Below are positions 23,748 to 32,457 of a DNA stretch of 64,000 bases, in pieces. The position numbers and the translations under genes are program-made. The notes under the pieces were generated by a model, which was given only the letters and a program-made list of their open reading frames with translations, had not been told where the DNA came from and made no database searches. The DNA comes from Streptococcus pneumoniae. GTDB taxonomy: Bacteria; Bacillota; Bacilli; Lactobacillales; Streptococcaceae. The DNA is taken from NCBI RefSeq assembly GCF_001113365.1, contig NZ_CKYA01000001.1, positions 379,501 through 443,500 of the forward strand, written 5' to 3'. The stretch's first letter is position 1. Each line of letters begins with the position of its first letter.

Positions 23748-25784
23748 ATGACAAAAAACTTATTAGTAGAACTCGGTCTTGAAGAATTACCAGCCTATGT
23801 TGTCACACCAAGTGAAAAACAACTAGGCGAAAAAATGGCAGCCTTCCTCAAGGAAAACCGCCTGTCTTTTGAAGCTATTCAGACCTTCTCAACACCACGT
23901 CGTTTGGCTGTTCGTGTGACTGGTCTTGCAGACAAACAGTCTGATTTGACAGAAGATTTCAAGGGGCCAGCAAAGAAAATTGCTTTGGATAGTGATGGGA
24001 ACTTCACCAAAGCAGCTCAAGGATTTGTCCGTGGAAAAGGGTTGACGGTTGAAGATATCGAATTCCGTGAAATCAAGGGTGAAGAATATGTCTATGTCAC
24101 CAAGGAAGAAGTTGGTCAAGCAGTGGAAGACATTGTTCCAGGTGTAGTAGACGTCTTGAAGTCACTGACATTCCCTGTCAGCATGCACTGGGCTAACAAC
24201 ACCTTTGAATACATTCGTCCTGTTCACACTTTAACAGTTCTTTTAGATGAAGAAGAGTTTGATTTGGATTTCCTTGATATTAAGGGAGGTCGTGTGAGTC
24301 GTGGTCATCGTTTCTTGGGACAAGAAACCAAGATTCAGTCAGCATTGAGCTATGAAGAAGACCTTCGTAAGCAGTTTGTAATCGCGGATCCTCGTGAACG
24401 TGAGCAAATGATTGTTGACCAAATCAAGGCAATCGAAACTGAGCATGGTGTACGTATCGAGATTGATGCTGACTTGCTGAATGAAGTCTTGAACTTGGTT
24501 GAATACCCAACTGCCTTCATGGGAAGTTTTGATGCCAAATACCTTGAAGTTCCAGAAGAAGTCTTAGTGACTTCAATGAAAGAACACCAACGGTACTTTG
24601 TTGTCCGTGATCAAGATGGCAAGCTCTTGCCAAACTTCATTTCTGTTCGTAATGGAAACGCAGAGTATTTGGAAAATGTCATCAAAGGAAATGAAAAAGT
24701 TTTGGTAGCCCGCTTGGAAGACGGAGAATTCTTCTGGCGAGAAGATCAAAAATTGGTTATTTCTGACCTTGTTGAAAAATTAAACAATGTGACCTTCCAT
24801 GAGAAAATCGGTTCCCTTCGTGAACACATGATTCGTACGGGTCAAATCGCTGTACTTTTGGCAGAAAAAGCAGGCTTGTCAGCGGATGAAACGATTGACC
24901 TAGTCCGTGCAGCAGCCATTTACAAGTTTGACTTGTTGACTGGGATGGTTGGTGAATTTGACGAGCTCCAAGGAATTATGGGGGAAAAATATGCCCTTCT
25001 TGCTGGGGAAACTCCAGCAGTGGCAGCTGCTATTCGTGAACACTACATGCCTACATCAGCTGAAGGAGAACTTCCAGAGAGCAAGGTTGGAGCCATTCTA
25101 GCCATTGCAGACAAATTGGATACGATTTTGAGTTTCTTCTCAGTAGGTTTGATTCCATCCGGTTCTAATGATCCTTATGCTCTTCGTCGTGCGACGCAAG
25201 GTGTGGTTCGTATCTTGGATGCCTTTGGTTGGCACATTGCTATGGATAAGTTGATTGATAGCCTTTATGCTTTGAAATTTGATAGCTTGACTTATGAAAA
25301 TAAGACAGAGGTTATGGACTTTATCAAGGCTCGTGTTGATAAGATGATGGGCTCTACTCCAAAAGATATTAAGGAAGCAGTACTTGCAGGATCAAACTTT
25401 GTTGTGGCAGATATGTTGGAAGCAGCAAGTGCTCTCGTAGAAGCAAGTAAGGAAGAAGACTTCAAACCTTCTGTTGAATCACTTTCTCGTGCCTTTAACT
25501 TAGCTGAGAAGGCAGAAGGAGTTGCCACAGTTGATTCAGCTCTCTTTGAGAATGAAGAAGAGAAAACCTTGGCAGAAGCAGTAGAATCACTCGTTTTGTC
25601 AGGGACTGCCAGTCAGCAATTGAAACAACTCTTTGCTCTTAGCCCAGTCATTGATGCATTCTTTGAGAATACTATGGTTATGGCTGAAGATCAGACTGTT
25701 CGACAAAATCGTTTGGCAATCTTGTCGCAATTAACCAAGAAAGCAGCTAAACTTGCACGTTTTAACCAAATCAATACCAAATAA
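23748..25784 (+). CDS. glyS: Glycine--tRNA ligase beta subunit (678 aa)
   Basis: GlyS is the tRNA-binding beta subunit, with an HD-like domain and a C-terminal anticodon-binding domain. Seen are KNLLVELGLEELPAYV at the start, FSTPRRLAVRV, SVRNGNAEYL, RYFVVRDQDGKLLPNF, RLEDGEFFWREDQK, and the DALR-like end. Length is usual for the family. ATG 23748 follows CGGAG. Partner of the upstream glyQ under the same T-box. Confidence 0.97.
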   Translation: MTKNLLVELGLEELPAYVVTPSEKQLGEKMAAFLKENRLSFEAIQTFSTPRRLAVRVTGLADKQSDLTEDFKGPAKKIALDSDGNFTKAAQGFVRGKGLTVEDIEFREIKGEEYVYVTKEEVGQAVEDIVPGVVDVLKSLTFPVSMHWANNTFEYIRPVHTLTVLLDEEEFDLDFLDIKGGRVSRGHRFLGQETKIQSALSYEEDLRKQFVIADPREREQMIVDQIKAIETEHGVRIEIDADLLNEVLNLVEYPTAFMGSFDAKYLEVPEEVLVTSMKEHQRYFVVRDQDGKLLPNFISVRNGNAEYLENVIKGNEKVLVARLEDGEFFWREDQKLVISDLVEKLNNVTFHEKIGSLREHMIRTGQIAVLLAEKAGLSADETIDLVRAAAIYKFDLLTGMVGEFDELQGIMGEKYALLAGETPAVAAAIREHYMPTSAEGELPESKVGAILAIADKLDTILSFFSVGLIPSGSNDPYALRRATQGVVRILDAFGWHIAMDKLIDSLYALKFDSLTYENKTEVMDFIKARVDKMMGSTPKDIKEAVLAGSNFVVADMLEAASALVEASKEEDFKPSVESLSRAFNLAEKAEGVATVDSALFENEEEKTLAEAVESLVLSGTASQQLKQLFALSPVIDAFFENTMVMAEDQTVRQNRLAILSQLTKKAAKLARFNQINTK

Positions 25785-25826
25785 AATCTGTTAAACGGAT
25801 TAAATCTTATCATAAAGGAGAGAAAC

Positions 25827-26084
25827 ATGGATCCTAAAAAAATTGATCGTATTAACGAGCTTGCCAAAAAGAAAAAAACAGAAGGCTTGACCCCAGAAGA
25901 AAAAGTAGAACAAGCCAAACTACGTGAGGAGTACATCGAAGGTTATCGTCGCACTGTTCGTCATCACATTGAGGGAATCAAAATTGTAGACGAAGAAGGG
26001 AACGATGTTACACCAGAAAAACTACGCCAAGTCCAACGTGAAAAAGGGTTACATGGCCGTAGTCTTGATGACCCAAATTCATAA
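25827..26084 (+). CDS. UPF0291/DUF896 family small protein (85 aa)
   Basis: A small, highly charged protein with the family signature IDRINELAKKKKTEGLTPEE, LREEYIEGYR and a conserved middle. Members such as B. subtilis YnzC are small helical hairpins; some relatives are SOS-linked, but the role here is not known. ATG 25827 has AAAGGAG. Only 42 bp separate it from glyS with no strong terminator, so it may be read from the glycyl-tRNA synthetase transcript. Confidence 0.85.
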   Translation: MDPKKIDRINELAKKKKTEGLTPEEKVEQAKLREEYIEGYRRTVRHHIEGIKIVDEEGNDVTPEKLRQVQREKGLHGRSLDDPNS

Positions 26085-26086
26085 TA

Positions 26087-26192
26087 ATACTCTTCGAAAA
26101 TCAAATTCAAACCACGTCAGCTTCACCTTGCCGTACTCAAGTACAGCCTGCGGCTAGCTTCTTAGTTTGCTCTTTGATTTTCATTGAGTATA
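26087..26192 (-). repeat. BOX element (boxA-boxC, no boxB)
   Basis: On the minus strand it runs from boxA (TATACTCAATGAAAATCAAA) to boxC (a diverged end with TCGAAGAGTAT). It lies just after the UPF0291 stop codon. Confidence 0.85.
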
Positions 26193-26231
26193 AATATTCT
26201 TTCTTTTAACAGAGATAGATGAAATAATACC

Positions 26232-26264
26232 AAAAGACTAGCAGACACAAACTGCTAGTCTTTT
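26232..26264. terminator. Strong hairpin terminator downstream of the UPF0291 gene
   Basis: AAAAGACTAGCAG pairs with CTGCTAGTCTTTT around ACACAAA, and the stem reads as a terminator on either strand. Confidence 0.65.
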
Positions 26265-26272
26265 GTCACTTA

Positions 26273-26296
26273 AAAAGGAACCATAAAGGTTCCTAA
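26273..26296 (-). terminator. Terminator of the apbE-FMN reductase operon
   Basis: On the minus strand AGGAACC and GGTTCCT form the stem followed by a T run. It begins about 10 nt after the stop codon of the last gene. Confidence 0.65.
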
Positions 26297-26305
26297 AAAC
26301 TATCA

Positions 26306-27544
26306 TTAGTAACTTGCACCAGATGTAGCGTCTGCGCCACCACTGTGGCCTCCAGCATCACCTGTATCAGAAGCTCCAGATGTAGCATCTGATACACCGT
26401 GGCCTCCAGCAGGAGCTGCAGCATTTCCACCAACTAGACGTTGACCAGTCGTATTGAGGTACCAGTCAAGCCATGGTTGGAAATTAAAGATAATCTCATT
26501 GATTCCAGCATATGAACCATCTGGATAGTACATTGCCTTGTAGTTATGTGTATTGATAACACCTTCAGGTGTTCCCGGCACAATTGTACGGACATATTCT
26601 TGGTCCCCATTACGCAATACGCCGACAACCCATTCAACGTTTTTCATTCTTTCAGGTGGTAGGGAAGCATGTACTGTTCCTAGTCGGCTACCTGCTTGAA
26701 CGCGCACACGTTTACCGTACATTGTGTTTGGATCTTGATGGGCGTTATTATAGTACAAGAATTGGTTATTATCATCAGCATATGTCAACTCAAATGGCAT
26801 TGCTTTCAAGAACATATCAATTTGGTTAACTGTCAAGATACCGTGGTCTAATTTAACGTAAGTATCTCCTGAAACAGCTCCAACAAGTTCAGCTGCTTTT
26901 TCTACCCATTCAGGATCATCAGGGTCAACACCTTGAATGGTAGTTGCGATTGGATTTGTACAATATAAATCTTCTGGTTCGATTGGTTTTGGTTTTTTCA
27001 ATTTTGAAACGACTCCCACATATTTTACAAAGTTGTCTAAACATGTTTCAAGGAAATTGATAGTTCCTTCATTTGTGATATTTCCATCAACATCAAAAGC
27101 TTCTTTGGCTTTACCAAGAAGGAATTCATTTCCTGGAAGAGTGTAGGCATTGACACCTGGAGCGTCAAGAATCTTACGAAGGTGAACTTGGGCACGAGAA
27201 GTACCTTGGTCATAGTAAGAAGCTCCTACAATCATAACTGGTTTGTTTTCAAATGGATGAACTTCGTATGAAAGCCATTCAAGAACAGATTTTAGAGATG
27301 CTGAGATTGTGTGGTTGTGCTCAGGAGTAGCGATGATGACACCATCAGCACGCGTAATTTTGTTATATAAATAACGTAATTGGAAACTTTCATCCCATTT
27401 TTCGTCTTGGTTAAACATTGGAACTTCGTCAATTTCGAGAACTTCTAATTCAAATTTGAGTTTGAAGTGGCGACGGATAAATTCCAAGAGTTTACGGTTA
27501 TATGATTGATCGTAGTTTGATCCTACAAGTCCAACAAATTTCAT
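26306..27544 (-). CDS. NAD(P)H-dependent FMN reductase with PAS-like domain and putative flavinylation tail (412 aa)
   Basis: Residues 1-185 form a flavodoxin-like NADPH:FMN reductase domain (VGSNYDQSYNRKLLEF, ATPEHNHTISASLKSVLEWL, GASYYDQGTSRAQ). Residues about 240-345 look like a PAS-like domain (MPFELTYADDNNQFLYYNN, MYGKRVRVQ). The last 40 residues are a Gly/Ala/Ser tail with two copies of DATSGAS (386-392 and 405-411). That fits the consensus for covalent FMN attachment by ApbE at the last Ser/Thr, and an apbE gene starts the same operon. No signal peptide, so the redox role would be cytosolic. It is last in a three-gene leftward operon, 18 nt after its neighbour. Flavinylation is inference. 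Confidence 0.75.
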   Translation of the reverse strand: MKFVGLVGSNYDQSYNRKLLEFIRRHFKLKFELEVLEIDEVPMFNQDEKWDESFQLRYLYNKITRADGVIIATPEHNHTISASLKSVLEWLSYEVHPFENKPVMIVGASYYDQGTSRAQVHLRKILDAPGVNAYTLPGNEFLLGKAKEAFDVDGNITNEGTINFLETCLDNFVKYVGVVSKLKKPKPIEPEDLYCTNPIATTIQGVDPDDPEWVEKAAELVGAVSGDTYVKLDHGILTVNQIDMFLKAMPFELTYADDNNQFLYYNNAHQDPNTMYGKRVRVQAGSRLGTVHASLPPERMKNVEWVVGVLRNGDQEYVRTIVPGTPEGVINTHNYKAMYYPDGSYAGINEIIFNFQPWLDWYLNTTGQRLVGGNAAAPAGGHGVSDATSGASDTGDAGGHSGGADATSGASY

Positions 27545-27562
27545 TCTTTTTGGTCTCCTATC

Positions 27563-28168
27563 TTACAAATTTTCCCAGTCAAAGTCTTCAGCATCTTTGC
27601 GAAGTAGAGCTTGTGCGTTGCGCAATTTTTCTGTAATTTTTACAAAGATACGGAAGTCGTCAAAAGTGGCATCCAGTTTTTTAATAACATCAAGATCCAC
27701 TAGGTCTCCACTTGGGTTAAAAGCTTGAAGAGAATGTGAAAGCAAGAATTCATCTGGAAGGACACTTGCTTTGATTTCTGGAGCATTCAAGATTTGGCGA
27801 AGTTGCATTTGAGCACGTGATGAACCGAGTGTACCGTAAGAAGCACCTGTAATCATGATTGGTTTGTTCAAGAGTGGGTAAATACCATAAGACAACCAAG
27901 CAAGAGCGCTCATCAAAACAGCTGGGATAGAGTGGTCGTACTCAGGAGTACCGATAATAACGCCATCTGCCTCTTCGATTTTAGCAGCAATTTCCAGAAT
28001 TTCAGCAGGTACTTGCTTGTCAGCTGGTTTATTGAAGACAGGAATGTCTTTGATTTCAACAAGTTCAATTTCAGCTTTTTCAGCAAAGTGTTTTTGCATG
28101 TATTGAAGCAATTGACGGTTTGTAGAACGTTTTGAATTTGTTCCAACAATAGCAATAAGTTTTAACAT
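27563..28168 (-). CDS. NAD(P)H-dependent FMN reductase (201 aa)
   Basis: A single flavodoxin-like FMN reductase domain: AIVGTNSKRSTNRQLLQYM (phosphate loop for FMN), GTPEYDHSIPAVLMSALAWL and TGASYGTLGSSRAQMQLRQI. It is a paralogue of the N-terminal domain of the downstream gene but lacks the PAS-like domain and the DATSGAS tail. It sits in the middle of the apbE operon, 59 nt after apbE. The start ATG 28168 has GAAAGGA upstream. It probably passes electrons from NAD(P)H to flavin, possibly to the flavinylated neighbour; this last point is inference. Confidence 0.85.
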   Translation of the reverse strand: MLKLIAIVGTNSKRSTNRQLLQYMQKHFAEKAEIELVEIKDIPVFNKPADKQVPAEILEIAAKIEEADGVIIGTPEYDHSIPAVLMSALAWLSYGIYPLLNKPIMITGASYGTLGSSRAQMQLRQILNAPEIKASVLPDEFLLSHSLQAFNPSGDLVDLDVIKKLDATFDDFRIFVKITEKLRNAQALLRKDAEDFDWENL

Positions 28169-28227
28169 GAGATTTCCTTTCTCTTTTTACATAATACGAT
28201 TTTAAAACTCCATTGAAACAGTTGTCT

Positions 28228-29151
28228 CTATAGAGTAGGAATTCCTGAAGAACAACTTAGGTGACCTTCTTTATCAATGAGGATGGCTTCGATGCCCTCC
28301 AAACTTTCGACTTGCCAGAGGATAGAAGCAGGTCTTTCTCCAAATAGACGAGTTGTCCAGATTTCACCATCGATTGATTTATTAGAGATGATTGTCAGAC
28401 TCGCTAGTTCCGTTTCAACAGGATATCCTGTTTGACTGTCAAAAATATGATGGTAATCTTTTCCATCGACGGTCAGGTGACGTTCATAAATGCCTGAAGT
28501 CACGACAGATTGATTGACAACAGGGATGGTCATTAAGTGATTTCCCCTCGGATTGGCTGGGTCTTGAATCCCTATTTGCCAAGGCTGATTTCCTCTTGCC
28601 TGATTTTTTCCAATGGTCAGGATATTCCCTCCCAGATTGATCAAGGCAGAAGTCACCCCCTCTTTTCTCAGAAATTGTGCAACCTTATCCGCACTATAAC
28701 CCTTGGCTAAACAACCAAGATCGATCTTCATTCCTTTCTGTTTTAAAAACACAGTGGAAGTAGAAGAATCTAACTCGATATCATGAGGATTGATTAAAGG
28801 TAGCATCGATTCAATTTCTTGAGCTTGTGCGACCTTGGCATCTGAAAAACCGATACGCCAGGTTTGAATTAAGGGACCAATACTGATGTTGAGATGGCTA
28901 GAGGGCGCTAAGCTATGCTCTAACCCAAGTGAAATCAGTTCAAACAGGTCTGGATGAACTTTGACGGGGGCTATTCCAGCTTGATGATTGATTTCCATCA
29001 ACTCAGATTCTTGGCTATTAGCATTGAAGCGGTATTCTAGCTCTCTGAGTAAATCAAAGGATTTTTGGAGCAAGCTATCGGCTCGCTCATCCACTAATGA
29101 AATAGTGATAGTAGTCCCCATTAGCCGTTCAGAATGTGAACTCAGAGGCAA
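28228..29151 (-). CDS. apbE: ApbE-type FAD:protein FMN transferase (307 aa)
   Basis: ApbE covalently transfers FMN from FAD to Ser or Thr of target proteins. Motifs seen are MGTTITISL near the start, KIDLGCLAKGYSADKV, LINLGGNI, and HIFDSQTGYPV with the Mg-binding residues. The start is TTG 29151, preceded by AAAGGAG at 8 nt spacing; there is no signal peptide or lipobox, so the enzyme is cytosolic, unlike many ApbE proteins. It is first in an operon with two FMN reductases, the last of which carries candidate target motifs. It is divergent from nox. Confidence 0.9.
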   Translation of the reverse strand: MPLSSHSERLMGTTITISLVDERADSLLQKSFDLLRELEYRFNANSQESELMEINHQAGIAPVKVHPDLFELISLGLEHSLAPSSHLNISIGPLIQTWRIGFSDAKVAQAQEIESMLPLINPHDIELDSSTSTVFLKQKGMKIDLGCLAKGYSADKVAQFLRKEGVTSALINLGGNILTIGKNQARGNQPWQIGIQDPANPRGNHLMTIPVVNQSVVTSGIYERHLTVDGKDYHHIFDSQTGYPVETELASLTIISNKSIDGEIWTTRLFGERPASILWQVESLEGIEAILIDKEGHLSCSSGIPTL

Positions 29152-29379
29152 GCTACCAACTCCTTTCTCTTATAGAAAATAAGTTGTAATATCAAGTAAT
29201 TATCTAAATTGAAGCCCTTACATTTTATTTTCATGTTATTAGAATACCATAAAGTTAGACTTTTCACAAATAAAATTTGGAAAAAGTCAAGAAATATGCT
29301 CATAAAATTCATGAGGCTTGAAAACAGGATAAATGGAGAATTATTTTTGATAAAAAATCCTGAAATAATAGTAAACCAC

Positions 29380-29408
29380 TTGTAAACGCTAACAGTAAAT
29401 GTTATACT
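29380..29408 (+). promoter_or_regulatory. nox promoter with an overlapping cre (CcpA) site
   Basis: TTGTAA (29380-29385), 17-nt spacer, TATACT (29403-29408). TGTAAACGCTAACA (29381-29394) is a full match to the catabolite-response consensus and covers the -35, so CcpA should influence nox. The 295-bp gap between apbE and nox otherwise holds only AT-rich DNA. Confidence 0.7.
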
Positions 29409-29446
29409 AGTAGAGTAAATTTAAAATTGAAGGTAGGAATTTTTCT

Positions 29447-30826
29447 ATGAGTAAAATCGTTGTAGTCGGTGCTAACCACGCTGGTACAGCATGTATCAAT
29501 ACCATGTTGGATAATTTTGGAAATGAGAACGAAATTGTTGTATTTGACCAAAACTCTAACATCTCTTTCCTAGGATGTGGAATGGCCCTTTGGATTGGTG
29601 AGCAAATTGACGGTGCTGAAGGCTTGTTCTATTCTGATAAAGAAAAATTGGAAGCTAAAGGTGCTAAGGTTTATATGAATTCACCAGTTCTTTCAATCGA
29701 CTATGATAACAAAGTGGTTACAGCAGAAGTTGAAGGAAAAGAGCACAAAGAATCATACGAAAAATTGATTTTCGCTACAGGTTCTACACCAATCTTGCCA
29801 CCAATCGAAGGTGTTGAAATTGTTAAAGGAAACCGCGAATTTAAAGCAACTCTTGAAAATGTACAATTCGTGAAATTGTACCAAAACGCTGAAGAAGTTA
29901 TCAATAAACTTGCTGACAAGAGCCAACACCTTGACCGTATTGCTGTTGTTGGTGGTGGTTATATCGGTGTTGAACTTGCTGAAGCTTTCGAGCGTCTTGG
30001 AAAAGAAGTTGTCCTTGTTGATATCGTAGACACTGTTTTGAACGGCTACTACGACAAAGACTTCACACAAATGATGGCCAAGAACTTGGAAGACCACAAC
30101 ATCCGCTTGGCTCTTGGTCAAACTGTTAAAGCAATCGAAGGTGATGGTAAAGTTGAACGCTTGATTACTGACAAAGAAAGTTTCGACGTGGATATGGTTG
30201 TTCTTGCAGTTGGTTTCCGTCCAAACACAGCACTTGCTGATGGTAAGATTGAACTCTTCCGCAACGGTGCTTTCCTTGTAGATAAGAAACAAGAAACTTC
30301 AATTCCAGGTGTATTTGCAGTTGGTGACTGTGCGACTGTCTATGACAATGCTCGTAAAGATACAAGCTACATCGCTCTTGCATCAAATGCTGTGCGTACT
30401 GGTATCGTTGGTGCATATAACGCATGTGGACATGAATTGGAAGGAATTGGTGTTCAAGGCTCAAACGGTATCTCAATCTACGGTCTTCACATGGTTTCAA
30501 CTGGTTTGACCCTTGAAAAAGCTAAAGCAGCAGGTTACAACGCAACTGAAACAGGCTTTAACGATCTTCAAAAACCAGAATTCATGAAACATGACAACCA
30601 TGAAGTAGCAATTAAGATTGTCTTTGACAAAGATAGCCGTGAAATTCTTGGTGCACAAATGGTTTCACACGATTCTGCAATCAGCATGGGAATCCACATG
30701 TTCTCACTTGCTATCCAAGAGCATGTAACAATTGATAAATTGGCATTGACAGACCTCTTCTTCTTGCCACACTTTAACAAACCATACAACTACATCACAA
30801 TGGCTGCCCTTACAGCTGAAAAATAA
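29447..30826 (+). CDS. nox: Water-forming NADH oxidase (459 aa)
   Basis: FAD enzyme that reduces O2 to water with NADH and regenerates NAD+ in fermenting streptococci. Seen are the N-terminal FAD loop VVVGANHAGTACIN, the redox-active Cys44 in FLGCGMALW (forms the Cys-sulfenic acid), the NADH-binding VVGGGYIGVELAEAF, and FAVGDCATVYD near 293. Length is standard. A cre site overlaps its promoter and a strong terminator follows. Together with the divergent apbE/FMN reductase operon it makes a flavin/NADH redox cluster. Confidence 0.97.
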   Translation: MSKIVVVGANHAGTACINTMLDNFGNENEIVVFDQNSNISFLGCGMALWIGEQIDGAEGLFYSDKEKLEAKGAKVYMNSPVLSIDYDNKVVTAEVEGKEHKESYEKLIFATGSTPILPPIEGVEIVKGNREFKATLENVQFVKLYQNAEEVINKLADKSQHLDRIAVVGGGYIGVELAEAFERLGKEVVLVDIVDTVLNGYYDKDFTQMMAKNLEDHNIRLALGQTVKAIEGDGKVERLITDKESFDVDMVVLAVGFRPNTALADGKIELFRNGAFLVDKKQETSIPGVFAVGDCATVYDNARKDTSYIALASNAVRTGIVGAYNACGHELEGIGVQGSNGISIYGLHMVSTGLTLEKAKAAGYNATETGFNDLQKPEFMKHDNHEVAIKIVFDKDSREILGAQMVSHDSAISMGIHMFSLAIQEHVTIDKLALTDLFFLPHFNKPYNYITMAALTAEK

Positions 30827-30836
30827 AAATGAATGA

Positions 30837-30873
30837 GCTATCTGACCTTAAGCTAAGGTCAGATAGTTTTTTC
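30837..30873 (+). terminator. Terminator after nox
   Basis: CTATCTGACCTTA pairs with TAAGGTCAGATAG (13 bp) followed by TTTTTT. Confidence 0.9.
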
Positions 30874-30977
30874 ATCATTCTGTACCCATACAATTATGAT
30901 TTTTTTATCTTGTACTTCATTCTAATCTAACTTAAAATGAAATGGTAGCTACCAATATAAATGATGAGGAAAAAGAA

Positions 30978-31853
30978 ATGACTGAAAATCGTTATGAACT
31001 AAATAAAAACTTGGCACAAATGCTCAAAGGTGGGGTTATCATGGACGTTCAGAATCCTGAACAGGCCCGTATTGCAGAAGCTGCTGGTGCGGCAGCTGTG
31101 ATGGCCTTGGAGCGGATTCCAGCAGATATTCGTGCAGCTGGAGGTGTTTCCCGTATGAGCGATCCAAAGATGATTAAGGAAATCCAAGAAGCGGTTAGTA
31201 TTCCAGTAATGGCTAAGGTCAGAATCGGGCATTTTGTGGAAGCTCAGATTTTAGAGGCTATTGAAATTGACTATATCGACGAGAGTGAAGTTCTATCCCC
31301 AGCTGACGACCGTTTCCATGTGGACAAGAAAGAATTCCAAGTTCCTTTTGTCTGTGGGGCTAAGGACTTGGGTGAAGCCTTGCGTCGTATCGCTGAAGGT
31401 GCTTCTATGATTCGTACCAAAGGAGAACCGGGGACAGGGGATATTGTTCAAGCTGTTCGCCATATGCGTATGATGAATCAGGAAATTCGCCGCATTCAAA
31501 ATCTACGTGAGGACGAACTTTATGTTGCTGCCAAGGACTTGCAAGTCCCTGTAGAATTGGTTCAATATGTCCATGAACATGGAAAATTGCCAGTTGTAAA
31601 CTTCGCAGCTGGAGGCGTTGCAACGCCAGCAGATGCCGCGCTGATGATGCAATTAGGGGCAGAGGGTGTCTTTGTCGGTTCAGGTATTTTTAAGTCAGGA
31701 GATCCTGTTAAACGAGCGAGTGCTATTGTCAAAGCGGTGACTAACTTCCGTAATCCTCAAATTTTAGCTCAAATCTCTGAAGATTTAGGAGAAGCCATGG
31801 TTGGTATCAATGAAAATGAGATCCAAATCCTCATGGCTGAGCGAGGAAAATAG
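30978..31853 (+). CDS. pdxS: Pyridoxal 5'-phosphate synthase, lyase subunit PdxS (291 aa)
   Basis: PdxS condenses ribose 5-phosphate, glyceraldehyde 3-phosphate and ammonia from PdxT to make PLP. Diagnostic segments are MLKGGVIMDV, AAAVMALERIPADIRAAGG, VMAKVRIGHFVEAQ with the catalytic Lys, IRTKGEPGTGD, and FAAGGVATPADAALMM. ATG 30978 is chosen over an upstream GTG in frame at 30942 because GAGGA precedes it and it gives the usual length. pdxT starts at the next base after its TAG stop, so the two subunits are coupled. Confidence 0.97.
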   Translation: MTENRYELNKNLAQMLKGGVIMDVQNPEQARIAEAAGAAAVMALERIPADIRAAGGVSRMSDPKMIKEIQEAVSIPVMAKVRIGHFVEAQILEAIEIDYIDESEVLSPADDRFHVDKKEFQVPFVCGAKDLGEALRRIAEGASMIRTKGEPGTGDIVQAVRHMRMMNQEIRRIQNLREDELYVAAKDLQVPVELVQYVHEHGKLPVVNFAAGGVATPADAALMMQLGAEGVFVGSGIFKSGDPVKRASAIVKAVTNFRNPQILAQISEDLGEAMVGINENEIQILMAERGK

Positions 31854-32435
31854 ATGAAAATCGGAATATTGGCCTTGCAAGGTGCCTTTGCAGAACATGC
31901 AAAAGTGCTAGATCAATTAGGTGTCGAGAGTGTTGAAATCAGAAATTTAGAGGATTTTCAGCAAGATCAGAGTGATTTGTCGGGTTTGATTTTGCCTGGT
32001 GGTGAGTCTACAACCATGGGCAAGCTCTTACGAGACCAGGACATGCTGATTCCCATTCGAGAAGCCATTCTATCTGGTTTACCAGTATTTGGGACCTGTG
32101 CAGGCTTAATTTTACTGGCTAAGGAAATTACTTCTCAGGAAGAGTGTCATCTTGGAACTATGGATATGGTGGTCGAGCGAAATGCCTATGGGCGCCAATT
32201 AGGAAGTTTCTACACGGAAGCAGAATGTAAGGGAGTTGGCAAGATTCCAATGACCTTTATCCGTGGTCCGATTATCAGTAGTGTTGGAGAAGATGTAGAA
32301 ATTTTAGCAAGAGTTGATAATCAAATCGTTGCAGCCCAAGAAAAAAATATGCTGGTAACTTCTTTTCATCCAGAATTGACTGATGATGTGCGCTTGCACC
32401 AGTACTTTATCGAAATGTGTAAAGAAAAAAGTTGA
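31854..32435 (+). CDS. pdxT: Pyridoxal 5'-phosphate synthase, glutaminase subunit PdxT (193 aa)
   Basis: Class I glutamine amidotransferase that feeds ammonia to PdxS. Seen are ILALQGAFAEH at the start, GGESTTMGKLL, the nucleophile elbow FGTCAGLILL with the catalytic Cys, and FHPELTDD with the His/Glu. The start codon directly abuts the pdxS stop, and the ribosome site lies inside pdxS (GCGAGGAAAATAG). The stop codon is inside the terminator stem that follows. Confidence 0.95.
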   Translation: MKIGILALQGAFAEHAKVLDQLGVESVEIRNLEDFQQDQSDLSGLILPGGESTTMGKLLRDQDMLIPIREAILSGLPVFGTCAGLILLAKEITSQEECHLGTMDMVVERNAYGRQLGSFYTEAECKGVGKIPMTFIRGPIISSVGEDVEILARVDNQIVAAQEKNMLVTSFHPELTDDVRLHQYFIEMCKEKS

Positions 32436-32457
32436 GATTGAATTTCTCAACTTTTTT
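32425..32457. terminator. Bidirectional terminator between pdxT and the hemolysin III gene
   Basis: AAAAAAGTTGAGA pairs with TCTCAACTTTTTT. It works in both directions; it contains the pdxT stop codon and touches the end of the convergent gene. Confidence 0.85.
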
